From Allium sativum (lineage: Eukaryota > Streptophyta > Magnoliopsida > Asparagales > Amaryllidaceae): a DNA stretch of 64,000 nucleotides. The DNA lies in assembly GCA_030737875.1 (NCBI GenBank), contig CM060912.1, positions 875,711,199-875,775,198 on the forward strand. The letters are read 5' to 3'. Made by a program: the position numbers and the translations under genes. The notes beneath the pieces are model-generated. The model ran no database searches. It was given only the letters and a program-made list of their open reading frames with translations, and was not told the origin of the DNA. Positions within the stretch are counted from its first letter, which is position 1. Every line of letters starts with the position of its first letter. Below, piece after piece: positions 1 to 11,229 of the stretch.

Positions 1-2590
1 ATTTTAAGAAAACTCCACCATTCACTTTGAATGGCACATCGTTAGATCCATTGGAAATCACTAATTGATTTCCCCAAAAATGCTCATATTGTTAGGCTAA
101 AGAAGTTTCCCTTCTTTGCCACCAACTTCGTACGTTTGAAGAAATAAACATACGTAATCCCTTTGGAAATACTCTGTCGGACACTCGTCCATACAAGTTG
201 TCCTAGAACTGAACAAACCGAAGGCACCCTCTTACCATATCCTAGGAACCACCATATGGATTAGTAGCGAGTAGTCCTTCCAATCCGTGGATTTCAATCA
301 CGATAGGATCACCATTAGAATATCTCCGGGCGCGACTCCAAAGAATCCGACAAGTAGTCCTCTCGCTTTTAAAGATCCACGGTCTTCATTGCTCCATCCA
401 TAATCCGTATATTCCACATTTTCGTATTTGTTGGTTCGGAATTGTTTTCGAATAAATTCGATCCTGATCTTTCCGTACCAACAATCGTATATGCCAGATT
501 TGATAGTCGGTTATTTAACTATCAAATAAAATAGTCATACATCCATAAAAGAAAACTGAATTCACTGATTTAATATTCCTCATTGCTTTAGCCTCTTTTT
601 GATTAATCATTCGTTATTTCAAAACTCCTCTATTTTCCTATAAATGGAATTCTCCTTTTCTCTTCTTATAATTATATATATATAAGAATATTCAAAGCCC
701 CTTTCATTTTAAAATTATTTTCTCATGTATTCCTCATCTCGGTCACTAGTCTCTAACCGTAAACTAGTAAGAGAATAATTCCCTAAGTATCAACCTCGAA
801 GGCCAAAACCAACATCAGATCGACACTCAGAAAACCATTCAACTCAACTCACCAATCTCCAATCATTTTCTAATTTCCCTTAAGTTCATTTCTAAATTTT
901 TAAAACGAGAATTTCCAATATAAATTACCATTTTTATATGAAATGTTTATTCTAAATTTATGACCATTCAAATATTTAACTTAAAAATAATATTTACAAA
1001 TCATTGCTACGACCTTTACAATATTCCTTTATGGATTTGATTCGCAGAACATTTGCTAAATATTTATTTCTAAACTGAAACGGGAATTTTCTCTTATAAC
1101 GATATATGTTCATTATCCGATTCCATTTCATTTTAACCTTCATAAACCAAGTTCTATATCAAGTCTTTATTCCATGAATAATTTTTATAAAAATTATATA
1201 TGTTTAAAACTTCATTCAATTCTATTTATAACTTCTATTCTAAAATATTCGTATTTACCTATCATTGCAAATTCTAATAATATTTACTATTTATAAACTA
1301 CATGTAGAATTCTTTAATATAATCTATATTATATCATTCAAATTAATCCTACCTGAATTCAATTAGAATTTAGTATATCAAAAACCCTTTATAAATTTCT
1401 ATTGTTCACACTACTACTTTATTCTCTTTATTCACCTTAATTGTGAATAATAATTTCAACACAAATCCATACCAGACTTGATTTCATAAATCAGATTTCA
1501 AGTTTCAATCCCATTATAACATCTAATTATAGAGTTATTTCATATAATCCAATTTATAATTCCCACTGGACTTCTAAAATTCAAATCCACTAACAATACT
1601 GATTTCAAACCCAATTTCCCTTTTATCTTCATACTCAGATTATATTTTCTGAATAAAAACAGTAATTTCCCTTCTTCATAAACACCGCTTACAAAATCAA
1701 CCTCTCGTCTTATTTGTTAAAATAAATCCTTGTTGTCCAATGATATTTATTATTTATTTACTAAATAAATATTCCATTTGAAAATAATAATTTTATATGT
1801 TAGTTGCAACTTAATTCAGCTTCATTTTTATAAAACCGCATTCCATGTCCAAAATATATGTATGTAAATAATATTTGTAAATTCCTTACTATTAATATTT
1901 ATTATCCAAAATCTTATAATATATATATATATACATATATTGTCTTTACTAGTTAAATTTAATTAGAATTTATAAATTTAAAACCTCTTCCTAACGAATT
2001 TATATTTTCAATTTGTTTGCTTTAACATCTATTCACCTCACCTGTGAATAATGTTTCTCAACACAAATCCATACTTGAATCATTTAGTCAAATTCGATTT
2101 TATACTTAAAACTTCGAGTTTCAATCTATTTATAACTTCTAATTGTTGAGTTATATAATCTCTTTTATATTTTCCTTATAACTGGAAAATTTCAATCTAT
2201 TTAAAATACCAATTTTATATGCATCTCTATTTCTTCCCAAATTCACACACGAATTACATTTTCTTTTCAGTTTCTCCAATAATAATAGTAATTCCACTTC
2301 TTATAATACGTCTTATAAAATTGCCTTTTCAAAATATTTAGTTTAAACAAATATTTAATATTTAATTCTATTTAATTTGAAGTCTAAATAACCATTTTTA
2401 TTTGTACATGAATATTTCCTTTTTAAAAATTATTATTCTACTTTAATTTCTATTTTGGAATCCATATATAGTTATTTAGGATATTTAAAATATCCAAAAT
2501 CAACCATCACATCCAGGTACACTATAAACTGTCATAAGTTATAAACACATCATATAACAACATATATATGATAAACAAAAAAATAAACAT

Positions 2591-2612
2591 GAGGAATCCA
2601 GCTGGATTCCTC
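2591..2612. repeat. 22-bp perfect palindrome in T2 3' LTR
   Basis: Perfect inverted repeat with half-site GAGGAATCCAG. The identical palindrome is at 36485-36506 in the other T2 LTR, and an imperfect version is at 59379-59400 in T5. It lies about 300 bp downstream, in element sense, of the donor-like hairpin. Its role is unknown; a protein-binding dyad or RNA stem is possible. Confidence 0.7.
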
Positions 2613-2738
2613 CAACTTGTTTTTCTTGCATCCATAGATATTAGTCAACAATAATAATACCCATCCTGCTTCGATGCAAGATATCACGGTATAAAAGGTC
2701 ATCCACTATATATATTGTGGGGCGCATAGGGAAATCAT

Positions 2739-2780
2739 CCGCTAATGTTACTACGGGCACCCGCTAACGGTACTACGGGA
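2739..2780 (-). repeat. Two CCGC-type hairpin units in T2 3' LTR
   Basis: Two tandem units of the form CCGCTAAYGNTACTRCGGG. The 36632-36651 copy in the other LTR is a single unit with an intact CCGC/GCGG stem; here both units read ACGGG and are weakened. T5 has two units at 59522-59562. Confidence 0.5.
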
Positions 2781-2913
2781 ATATCCAATCACCAATATTA
2801 TTATTATATAATATTATTATATACTATTATCACTTTATATCAATCAATTTAGCAGCTAGCAAGCAATAAAACAAATTTTGAACTATTAATAATAGTTCCC
2901 AATAATTAACTGA

Positions 2914-2928
2914 GTGAGTTTAACTCAC
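2914..2928 (-). promoter_or_regulatory. Splice-donor-like GTGAGT hairpin (T2 3' LTR)
   Basis: On the minus strand the sequence reads AGGTGAGTTAAACTCAC. This is a consensus-like 5' splice site whose GTGAGTT is followed at once by its own complement AACTCAC. The arrangement recurs in T2 5' LTR (36793-36807, one arm mutated), T5 (59718-59732) and T7 (63101-63116). It follows the gene-like leader of the LTR. Splicing is inferred, not shown. Confidence 0.45.
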
Positions 2929-2977
2929 CTCGATTATTCTTTGCTGAATATCCGTTTAAAATCCCATATTGTCCCAG

Positions 2978-2982
2978 ATACT
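2978..2982. repeat. T4 target-site duplication, left copy (ATACT)
   Basis: ATACT directly precedes the T4 LTR and recurs at 19159-19163 directly after it. The unoccupied target in the other T2 LTR is CTACT at 36857-36861, flanked by matching sequence on both sides. Confidence 0.95.
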
Positions 2983-3343
2983 TGTAACGACACGGATTTT
3001 GCCCGACCTTAATCGATCACAAAATCGACCAAGACCGTTCAAAACTCGCATACGTTAACTTTGGGAATACAAAATATTAGAACAATAACAGCAGACTTTT
3101 ATTACATTACAATAATATAACATCATAGTACAGAATATCAGAGTACAAATAAAGTAAACTACAGCGGAAGATAAATTACAACAGATTTAATACATTAAAT
3201 AGCGGAAGACTTCTAAGCTCTGAACACAGCTTTAGGCTTCGATCCAGGATCCTGCTAAAGAGAGAGATATCTGCAAAAAGCTACTCGACTGCCCGTGTGG
3301 AAAAGAGGGCACCCGAGTTTGCAAAGTGAAACAAACTACGAGT

Positions 3344-3357
3344 CAGTCATGGGACTG
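3344..3357 (-). repeat. CAGTC/GACTG hairpin, U5-proximal part of T4 LTR
   Basis: CAGTCATGGGACTG can fold into a 5-bp stem. Counterparts with the same stem and different loops lie at similar distances from the LTR end in T6 (45675-45689, loop ATAAA) and T5 (44923-44937, loop ATGT). The second T4 copy is at 11605-11618. Confidence 0.55.
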
Positions 3358-4622
3358 GTGTGAGAATTCTAAACTAATATAACTAATAAGACAAATCCAA
3401 GGACCACGCCACTTTCGCGGAACGGGTTTACTCCTATGGATTGCCAGTGCATAAACCAAAGTAAATCGAGAAATAACGCAATGTCTTTTTGGAAAAATGA
3501 AACCATTATAAGACCCAGGTCCCATCACACAATGCAACGCACACCAGAGGATAGGGTTTTACCTTATAATGGTCAAAAGATGCTTGATACGTAAAACGGA
3601 TTACTACTAGTGTGTATATGTTTTAAATAAAAACATTTCAATCATAAGTATCAATCCTAGACGGCATGGTTACCATATAGCATGTCGCCAATACTAGTTC
3701 TACAATCAAAACCGCAAGGGCGTATTGGAAATTTGGATTCCATCATGAGTCGAGGCTATGGGCAAGCTCCTCTTCGATTCGAGACACTCTAGCAAATGCC
3801 TCAGGATCCCCCGCAGTGAACCCTTGGATCTTCAGGGCCGGTCCCCGCCTATGGGCAGTGGATTAGTTATGCCTGAACACACGCTTCCCGGTCCCTTTGG
3901 ACCTATAGTATGACCACCAACGGCCTATAAAAATAACGAGGCGCCTCAAAATCCATCATCCACATAAGTAAAATGTCAGGGCTGGTAGGTCACTGACAAC
4001 ACTCTAGCTAGAAAGAAACGTGTGCACTCCCTGCAGTCCGTATCCCGTTTTTGACTCATACCGGGGTGTGAGGCTCGCGAAGTCACGCTATACACAAAGC
4101 TACGCCTAAACAGGCCGTGCTTTGATCATCAACCACAAGGCCTGCTTTTCAACAAAAGCCTTGATCAATGCATCTTAGCATGCCACATTGTCAGTCCATA
4201 CTATACCATTAATTTCTACCAATATATAACCTCTAAGCTCGTATGTCTCAGAGAAGGGTGTTAACCACCAAACAGATATATATTAAGAGAGATCAACGAA
4301 TGTAGTATAAGGGACTACAACGTCAGACATACATTCCATTTATAAACTTATGCCCTGGGTCTGAGCGAAAGTCAAATCCGTGCAATCAACACTACGTCCG
4401 GACGGCTACTACTGTCGCCCCTTCAAGGTAGCTACTCCCATCATGGGTCTCAATAGCAACACACCCATTCGATGTGAAGATCGTCGGTCTTCAATCACCG
4501 TCTTCAACTCTTCGAACGTCGTATCATTATTTGGAATGAGAGTAGACTCGGACTTTCCAAATAATTCTCGCATATATAAATTTGCAAACCATTCTATATC
4601 GTTATTTATTCTTTTATAAATA

Positions 4623-4713
4623 TAAATATCGTCCATTCATTTCATGTATATATATCGTCCATTCATTTCATAAATATCGTCCATTCATTTCCTAAATATC
4701 GTCCATTCATTTC
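4623..4713. repeat. Short tandem array ATATCGTCCATTCATTTC
   Basis: Four copies of an 18-bp core separated by 5-13 bp. The same array is at 12884-12974 in the other T4 LTR. Probably replication slippage within the LTR. Confidence 0.8.
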
Positions 4714-5443
4714 ATGCGTTTCATATGCGACTTCATGCTTTTTAAAACATGTTAAATTTTCATATGCGGTTCATGCTTCTAAATCATGTTTCATTTCATA
4801 TTTATATCTTTTTATTCGCATGTGAAATGTAAATAAAAATTCCCTTCTTATTTTCATCTTTTTATTTACATGTGAAAAGTAAATAAAAGTTTCATTACTT
4901 TTATTTATATAAAATATATAAATAATATAACCATTTCATGTTTTCATTCATTTATTCATTTATAACATGAAAATATTCATTGCTTTATGGTTCATTTTCC
5001 ATTTTCGATCACTTTCTTAATTCAGTGATTTTAACTACTTAATTCCCTTTCAATCTAATTAAAGATTTAATTAAAATTTTATTTAGTTTTAATCTTCCAA
5101 AGTCATTACTAAATGATTATTCAATTTCTAGGGAATTAATTCTATCATAAATTCGGGTTAAAGAATAAATGTTTTTTAAAACATAATTCACGATAAACCC
5201 AAATTTAGATTTCATAAATTTCCCATTTAATATATATAATTAGACATCATTTATTTTCAGAGTATTTCATTTAATCTTAAATAAAATATTAATCATCTTC
5301 GATTTCCTTTATAGAATATATAACATAATTTATACGGGTTAAAATGGAGTTACTATTTTTTTAAATGGACCGAATGGCCCAATTCATTTTCCTTATCCAT
5401 TTATTATGTTTATCTTTACATTTTATTATTTAATAGCGGGCCA

Positions 5444-5663
5444 GACCTCTCACATTAGGCCTACAACTTGTGGATGCTGGATATGCCGGTTGGTTCCGGG
5501 CAGACTTCTACCACAGGTTGGGCTTAACCTCGTGTCTTGACCCAATTCGTATTTGCGCACTTGGACCTCTCACATTAGGCCCAACATTTATGGCTGCTGG
5601 ATATGCCGGTTGGTTCCGGGCAGACTTCCACCATAAACGTGACCTAACCTCGTGTCCAGGTAC
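5444..5663 (-). repeat. Twin 120-bp stem-loop repeat of T4 LTR
   Basis: Two copies exactly 120 bp apart, each framed by CTCACATTAGGC and AACCTCGTGTC with a shared apex TATGCCGGTTGGTTCCGGGC. The flanks fold back: in copy 1 CTTGTGG pairs with CCACAGG; in copy 2 TTTATGG pairs with CCATAAA, so both arms changed together. T6 carries the same arrangement with other stem sequences (47226-47424). A 71-aa ORF at 5470-5685 with a 40-residue repeat results from the period being a multiple of three; I do not regard it as coding. The other T4 LTR has the pair at 13705-13924. Confidence 0.75.
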
Positions 5664-6076
5664 AATTAAAAAAATTTATTTATAAATATTATCCAAGAAT
5701 ATTATTTTAAAATATTTTATATTTTAAAATATCCTACTACTTAATATCATTCCTTACTTGAAATATTCTTTCATATAAAGCTTTATTATTCCATTTCAAT
5801 ACATATTAACTTTCCATATTATTATGATATTATAATAATAATAATTATAAAAAAAGGGTTTTAATTTGTGATATTAAAACCTACCATTTCAATATTAAAA
5901 TGAAATCAATTTAAAAACGTTTCAAATTTTGAAATCCATCTTCCATTTTTAATGTTAACATAAAAAGTAATCTTTTCAATTTATAATCTTCTTAATATAA
6001 TTGGAATGTGATTTACTAATTCCAATAAATTGTTTATAACCTTCCAAATGTTAAAGGTTTGTTTATATTAGGGGGT

Positions 6077-6250
6077 ACAAATAAAAGATGCATTTTTATT
6101 TCTATGTCATATTTGTGTTAGAGAACAAAAATAAAAAGATGCACTTTTATTTGCATGTCGTATTTGAAAAATACAAATAAAAGGATGAACTTTATTTCTA
6201 TGTTTATTTTTGTGTTAAGAACACAAATAAAAGAATGAACTTATTCCTAT
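6077..6250. repeat. Hairpin minisatellite AAATAAAA..TTTTATTT in T4 LTR
   Basis: About four degenerate units of roughly 45-60 bp, each with AAATAAAA, a 5-8 nt spacer such as GATGCA, then TTTTATTT, so each unit can form an AT stem. Repeated 8261 bp to the right in the other LTR. Confidence 0.6.
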
Positions 6251-6309
6251 GTTTATATTTTTAACGTATTATCGCTACATTAACATATATTTATATTCTA
6301 GATGTACTA

Positions 6310-6680
6310 ACGTACACTAATTCATGAATTCATTTCATAAAACATGAATGCACTATAATACATGAATTCATTACATAAAACATGAATACAATTATAATAC
6401 ATGTTTTATTTCATATGCAAGAATGAACTTCAAAGCATGAATCTATTTCATAAAACCTGAATGCACTATAATACATGTTTCATTTCATATGCAAGAATGC
6501 AACAATAATTAATGAAATCATTTCATAAAACAATGAATGCGAACTTAAGGATATGTTTTATTTCATGTGCATGAATGCCACTTTAATAAATGAAATCATT
6601 TCATCCACATGTATGCAACTATAATATATGGTTTATTTCATATGCGAGAATACCACACATATGTATGCAACTATGATATG
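6310..6680. repeat. Degenerate CATGAATTCATTTCATAAAACATGAATG array in T4 LTR
   Basis: About seven degenerate units of 40-50 bp built on ATGAAT...ATTTCATAAAACATGAATG and ATAATACATG. Copied 8261 bp to the right in the partner LTR. No coding potential seen. Confidence 0.6.
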
Positions 6681-6790
6681 TCAAAAATTATACTTGCATT
6701 CGTATTTTCCCTTGAACGTCAAAATTTAATTATAATTTCATGTTATTCATTAACTCTACATCATATAACTGCATTTCATTTTAATTAAAT

Positions 6791-7085
6791 ACGGTGAAAA
6801 TATGTCTATATTTCATTTTCATTAATAACGGTGAAAATATGATAAAAATCCATTTTTATTGACAACAGGAAAAATATGATCAAAACTCATTTTTAATGAC
6901 AACAAAGAAAATAAGATTACAATTCATTTTTAATGCCAACAATGAAAATAAGACTTAAAACTCATTTTAATGCAGACGGTGAAAATAAGAGTAAAATTCG
7001 TTTTTAATGCAGAAGGTGAAAATAAAGTTAACGTTCACTTTTAATGCTAACGGTAAAAATATAATTATAATTCTATTTTACCAAC
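6791..7085. repeat. 37-bp tandem array in T4 LTR
   Basis: Eight units with starts near 6791, 6828, 6864, 6902, 6939, 6975, 7012 and 7049. Core is ACGGTGAAAATATGA then TTCATTTTTAATG. The partner LTR has the same array starting near 15052. Confidence 0.75.
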
Positions 7086-7574
7086 CACGCTAAAATTATG
7101 ATTATAGTTCTATTTTACTAACTACATCAATAATATACTTGTAATACATATTTCACAAGAACGCCATTTAAATAAACTTGATGTCAATCATACATATCAA
7201 ACCCAATATTGCAACCACCCCAATTTTTATCTATTGGATGTCAACATACGTATATAATCCCACATCCATACACTCCAATTTTTATATGTTTGGTGTTAAC
7301 ACACGTAACAAATCCAATACTTCATACCACGCCAAATTGGTATGCTTGTTGTCAATTTCCTAACAAATTAAGTAAGCCTACAAATGATAACACATATGAT
7401 TTTGGGTGTTACTTGCAATACAACTTCATATAATCTAAACAACGTGAATATTCTAAATCATCCCACAACATACAACAACAGATTTAATCACAAATCATTT
7501 CAGACAAGATCACAAACATGTATCTATGAATTTCCATAAATAATAAACAAATGAATATTTACTGTTTCTTCTTC

Positions 7575-7710
7575 TTATTTAACAAAACAAATATGACTTC
7601 TTTTCATTTGACAAAACAAATATGACTTCTTTTTATTTAACAAGACAAATATGACTTCTTTTTATTTAACAAGACAAATATGACTTCTTTTTATTTAACA
7701 AAACAAATCT
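7575..7710. repeat. 29-30-bp tandem array in T4 LTR
   Basis: Repeats of ACAAATATGACTTCTTTT followed by TATTTAACAA, with ATGACTTCT at 7592, 7622, 7651 and 7680. The partner array begins near 15836. Confidence 0.8.
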
Positions 7711-8559
7711 TAAATGAATGACATGGTTTTTATTGGTAAACATGACTCTTTCTATGTTTTCTAATATCACATTAAAATGTGATTTTAATGTAAAACATAA
7801 TTCCTTAAATAAAAACCTGAATCTTTCCCTATGCTTTTGCCGTAACATTAAAACGTGTTTTTATTTTAATTTTACACTTGTTAAAACAACGGTGTTTTAA
7901 TCTAAATGCGCATTTTTATCTAATTGTACGTTTTAACTAAATGCGATGTTTTTATCTTAATTGTACCTTTTGTTAACAAACTGTGTTTTTATTCTAAAAT
8001 TACATTTTATGTTTTCTAACAAAAATTTGTTCATTTCTAACTAACATAAAAATGTGATTTTTATGATAACAGGGTTTCTAACATTAATTCATTTCAATTA
8101 ACATAAAAATGAAATTTGTATACTAATATGTTCTCTAACATGAATTCATTCATTTCTAAACAAACATAAAAATGTAATTTTTTTTTTGGCGACATGTTAT
8201 TTTGCAAACCATTTTCTATGATAACTAATGACAAGCAAAATGGTAATTTCATTCGTTAACAAATTTCTAATTAACCAAAAAAAAATATGATATTTTGGTT
8301 TCAACAATTTTACCTTAATAGGCATGAGGTATTGGTTTCCAATAGAACTAATAACATATATTTGTTTTTAACTAAACAAACATGATATGTTTAATTTCAA
8401 CGATCTTCTAACAAACAACGATAAAATTCAACGAAGCATCACAACCAAAATCAATAATCAACAAATTTCAATCGCAAATCACAAATCTGATTTCATTATA
8501 TACATGCATCGATTTCGCATAATAAGAGAATAATTAAATTTTAGTTATTAAATAAAGAT

Positions 8560-8905
8560 AGAAATCTCACAAAGCTTTTTAATTCTGGATTTTCAACGTT
8601 CTCTATTTCAGCTCTAGACAGTTCCCGGTTGTAGATCCCGACACCACGATTCTAACAAAACTTAAATTAATTTACGCTTTTGCCTTTGCCTTTGCCTTCA
8701 TCTTCATCGTATTTGCCTCTCTGAATTTGAACCCATCGTCGACTTTGCCAAGGACCTGCGCACGCAACCCCAAGCCGTCAGAACACCATCGGAAACCGCC
8801 ACTTCGTAGCCTTACTTTGCTCTTGATTATTTCATTCATTAAGTTTTGATTTTTCATGATTGGATTGAAAGAATTTGGGGAAGAAAGATTTGAAGAGTTT
8901 AGGCC
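8560..8905 (-). promoter_or_regulatory. Gene-like transcribed leader of T4 3' LTR
   Basis: This is the only GC-richer stretch in the middle of the LTR. It lies just downstream, in element sense, of the TATA box at 8969-8974 and ends in TTTGTGAGAT, a possible splice donor. It holds a 61-codon minus-strand ORF (8672-8857) starting MKNQNLMNEI and ending in an alternating Lys-Ala tail from a 6-bp repeat. The partner LTR has one repeat unit fewer, giving 59 codons. No family was recognised. A short upstream ORF in a retroelement leader is the modest reading; a functional peptide is unsupported. Confidence 0.4.
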
Positions 8906-8968
8906 ATGAAAATTGTAGATGACGGCGGCTAGGGTATAGAATGAATTAGTGTTTGTTTTATGAGGGAA

Positions 8969-8974
8969 TATATA
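8969..8974 (-). promoter_or_regulatory. TATA box of T4 3' LTR
   Basis: The minus strand reads ACTATATATTCCCTC just upstream of the leader. The partner in the 5' LTR, which would drive the genomic transcript, is at 17224-17229. It places U3 at about 1.9 kb and R plus U5 at about 6 kb. Confidence 0.5.
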
Positions 8975-9335
8975 GTATTATATTATTAATTTTTCAAATT
9001 TCAGAATAAAAAGGATATTGAATGACAATTTTTAGAAAATAAATTGGAACCTTACTAGATTTATTTGACTCAGCTTCAACACCAATTAAGAATAATGGTA
9101 TTTATTTCCGCCTATATTCATTCCCCCCCATATCCATATTTGGTTGATTTTTTTATTATTAATATATCTTATTAAATTACTTGTTTATGCTTTTCATTTG
9201 CTTTCCTATTAAATAACGTGTATATTTGCTTTTAATACAAAGCTATTATGTAACAACTTATATACTCAAGAATGTATTCCATATTTAAATAAATTTTATC
9301 TATACTAGATTAAGACCATTGAAAACATATCACAA

Positions 9336-9337
<2 letters not shown>

Positions 9338-9378
<41 letters not shown>

Positions 9379-9394
9379 GTATATATATATATAT
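9338..9394. repeat. TA microsatellite in T4 U3
   Basis: AT dinucleotide run of about 57 bp. Its partner at 17594-17646 differs in length and phase, one of the main differences between the LTRs. Confidence 0.9.
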
Positions 9395-10127
9395 TAAGTT
9401 ATGAAACCAAAATAGGAAAACATATCAAATTTTAATTATCTATCTTTCGGTAACACATTTTCTTTTATTATTATGATGCAAAGAAATTCAGCAAGCCCAT
9501 TATTTGGCGAGTATGTATATCAATCATTTTCAGCATGTAACAAGGTAATTACAAATTTGATAGTGGGGCAAAGTTTTGTTTTTATTCCAAAAACCATGCA
9601 TGTGCATTACGAATAAATACGTTTTATGTTTTAATTGAGTTTTTATAAATGTTTCCTTAAAACCCCTTTTGATTATACGCAATAATGACACATTTATTTT
9701 ATTTCTTTTATTATTCAAATTTCAAAAGTAGATGACAATGAAAGAGGGAGAGAGAGGATAAAGTGGAAAGAATTAATGCTAGATTAATTCTATTTGTTTA
9801 TAAGCATATGGTCTATATTTTGAATTTCTAAATGTTAAATATGAATTGACAAGGGAAATATTTAAGAGGACAGCCAAAGACATGTACATATATATATATA
9901 CATACATATATATATATATTGTCAAAATTTATTTCATTTATAACCTACACATTATTTTCAATCAACGAATTAATCAATGTCATTAAAGTTCCTACTTGAC
10001 GTATATATAATTTATCAATTTAAATAGAACATACATGACATATATAATTTGTAAATTTTAAATCAATCCTACATGACATATATATAATTTATCAATTTTA
10101 AATCAACCTATATGACATATGTAAACA

Positions 10128-10345
10128 AACAAAGATGGTATTTTTGTCTACTATGTCAATTTCTAATATAACGATGTTTTTTTTTTTTTTTTTAATTAAC
10201 ATGACAATTTCTAACAAGATGGTAATTTCAATTATCATGACAACTTCTAACAAGATGATAATTTTGTCTAACATGTCAATTTCTAACATAACGATGTTTT
10301 TAAGTAACATGACAGTTTCTAATATATGTGATACTCTTATACTAA
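10128..10345. repeat. Degenerate ACATGACAATTTCTAACAAGATG array in T4 U3
   Basis: Roughly five to six units of 30-45 bp built from TGTCAATTTCTAA or ATGACAATTTCTAA, interrupted by a poly-T run that differs in length from the partner LTR copy (from about 18396). Confidence 0.6.
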
Positions 10346-10548
10346 TGAGACAATATTAACAAAAGTGATAATGAGACAACATTAACAAAAATGGTAATCT
10401 TTTCTTTTATTATTATCACTAGATGATATAGCAAAATACAATCCTTTTATTATCGAAGGTGACAAATTATATATCGTCAATTCTAATTTAACAATTTTCT
10501 ATCGTCAATTATAATAAAAAAAAAATGACGAATTTATTTCAATATGCC

Positions 10549-10650
10549 ATGATTAACAAAGTGACATTTTTGTTTTCAATATAGCATGATCAACAAAGTG
10601 ACATATTTGTTTTAAATATAGCATGATCAACAAAGTGACATATTTGTATA
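10549..10650. repeat. 37-bp tandem array in T4 U3
   Basis: Three units starting at 10549, 10586 and 10623 with core CATGATCAACAAAGTGACAT then ATTTGTTTT. Also present in the partner LTR from about 18810. Confidence 0.8.
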
Positions 10651-10895
10651 TATAATTCAGCAAAGCATACAACAATACAATTTATCCAATCATCACAACC
10701 ACAATCAAATCAATATAAATATAAATATATATTATATTTTAATTTCAATTTCAAATAAAGAAATCTCACATGGAATCTTATATAAATTCACTCATGAATG
10801 AAATAATTTTGAGTAAAAAGGATTTCTCACGTAATTTCCAATAAAATTTCTAAAAATAAAAATTTTAAATTGCCCCAAAATTCCGGGTTGTTACA

Positions 10896-10908
10896 ATCTC
10901 CCCCACTT
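10896..10908 (-). promoter_or_regulatory. T4 polypurine tract
   Basis: The minus strand reads AAGTGGGGGAGAT directly against the LTR start TGTAACAACCCGG. This is the plus-strand priming site of gypsy-type reverse transcription. The upstream box CGAGGACGAA resembles GGGGACGAAA of T3, T2 and T6. Confidence 0.9.
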
Positions 10909-11103
10909 AAGAACTTTTCGTCCTCGAAAAGGAACGAACCAAAAAGTTGTTTAATTAACCTATATCAACTTTTATTTTTATTTAATTTCAAATAATTTTA
11001 TTAGTTGATTAACTTTGTACATAACTTTTATATATCCAAAAATTATATTTTCTAAAATAGATTATAATTACAAATACGTGTATTATACGCTTGGCACTCT
11101 CAA

Positions 11104-11178
11104 CTCATTCTAGGATACTGCTGATCCTATCTCTAATGAGTTTTCTTATTGGATATTACTAATCCAACCTCTGATGAG
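11104..11178 (-). other. Two PBS-proximal hairpins in T4
   Basis: Hairpin 1 pairs CTCATT with AATGAG around an inner AGGAT/ATCCT stem. Hairpin 2 pairs TTGGAT with ATCCAA across the loop ATTACT. T2 has a matching hairpin at 32773-32809 with the same ATTACT loop and a GGGT/ACCC stem, so the stem changed by paired substitutions. Being next to the PBS suggests a packaging or dimerisation role, by analogy with retroviral leaders. Confidence 0.6.
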
Positions 11179-11229
11179 TCTTTTGTTCCGTTCTAATGAG
11201 TTGTACCCCAAAGATTTGAGCTAACCAGA

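Larger units (their letters stand above)
1..2977 (-). mobile_element. T2 3' LTR, block 1 (U5-proximal and middle part)
   Basis: Matches 33914-36856, the same part of the other T2 LTR, collinearly with several percent divergence. In element sense (minus strand) it covers the downstream part of the LTR: AT-rich DNA at 540-2480, a 22-bp palindrome at 2591, CCGC/GCGG-type hairpins at 2739 and a donor-like hairpin at 2914. The block is cut at 2977/2978 by T4 and resumes at 19164. No ORF looks coding; the many short ORFs are chance in about 75% AT DNA. The left end lies outside the window, about 1.06 kb upstream if this LTR is as long as its partner. Confidence 0.85.
2983..10895 (-). mobile_element. 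T4 3' LTR (left copy)
   Basis: Begins TGTAACGACACGG and ends GGGTTGTTACA on the plus strand. In element sense: U3 of about 1.9 kb from 10895 to a TATA box near 8969; a GC-richer leader at about 8900-8580; a donor-like TTTGTGAGAT near 8565; then about 5.6 kb of AT-rich DNA made largely of short tandem arrays, twin 120-bp stem-loops at 5444-5663, and a GC-richer U5-proximal part at 2983-4500. That last part shares short blocks with T2, T5 and T6: the CAGTC hairpin at 3344, a TTGGATTCC block near 3735 and GCCACATTGTCA near 4180. Confidence 0.92.

Noticed and set aside
3343..3537. 64-codon minus-strand ORF identical in both T4 LTRs
   Set aside because: Identity reflects young LTRs, not protein selection; no recognisable domain, and it overlaps the CAGTC hairpin region.
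5470..5685. 71-codon ORF with a 40-residue repeat, present in both T4 LTRs
   Set aside because: The repeat follows from the 120-bp stem-loop duplication being a multiple of three. The stem arms covary as nucleic acid, no protein family is recognisable, and the element is transcribed from the other strand.
10135..10359. Overlapping 70-74-codon ORFs rich in Ile, Met, Ser and Asn
   Set aside because: Translations of an AT-rich minisatellite with a poly-T run on both strands; not protein-like.
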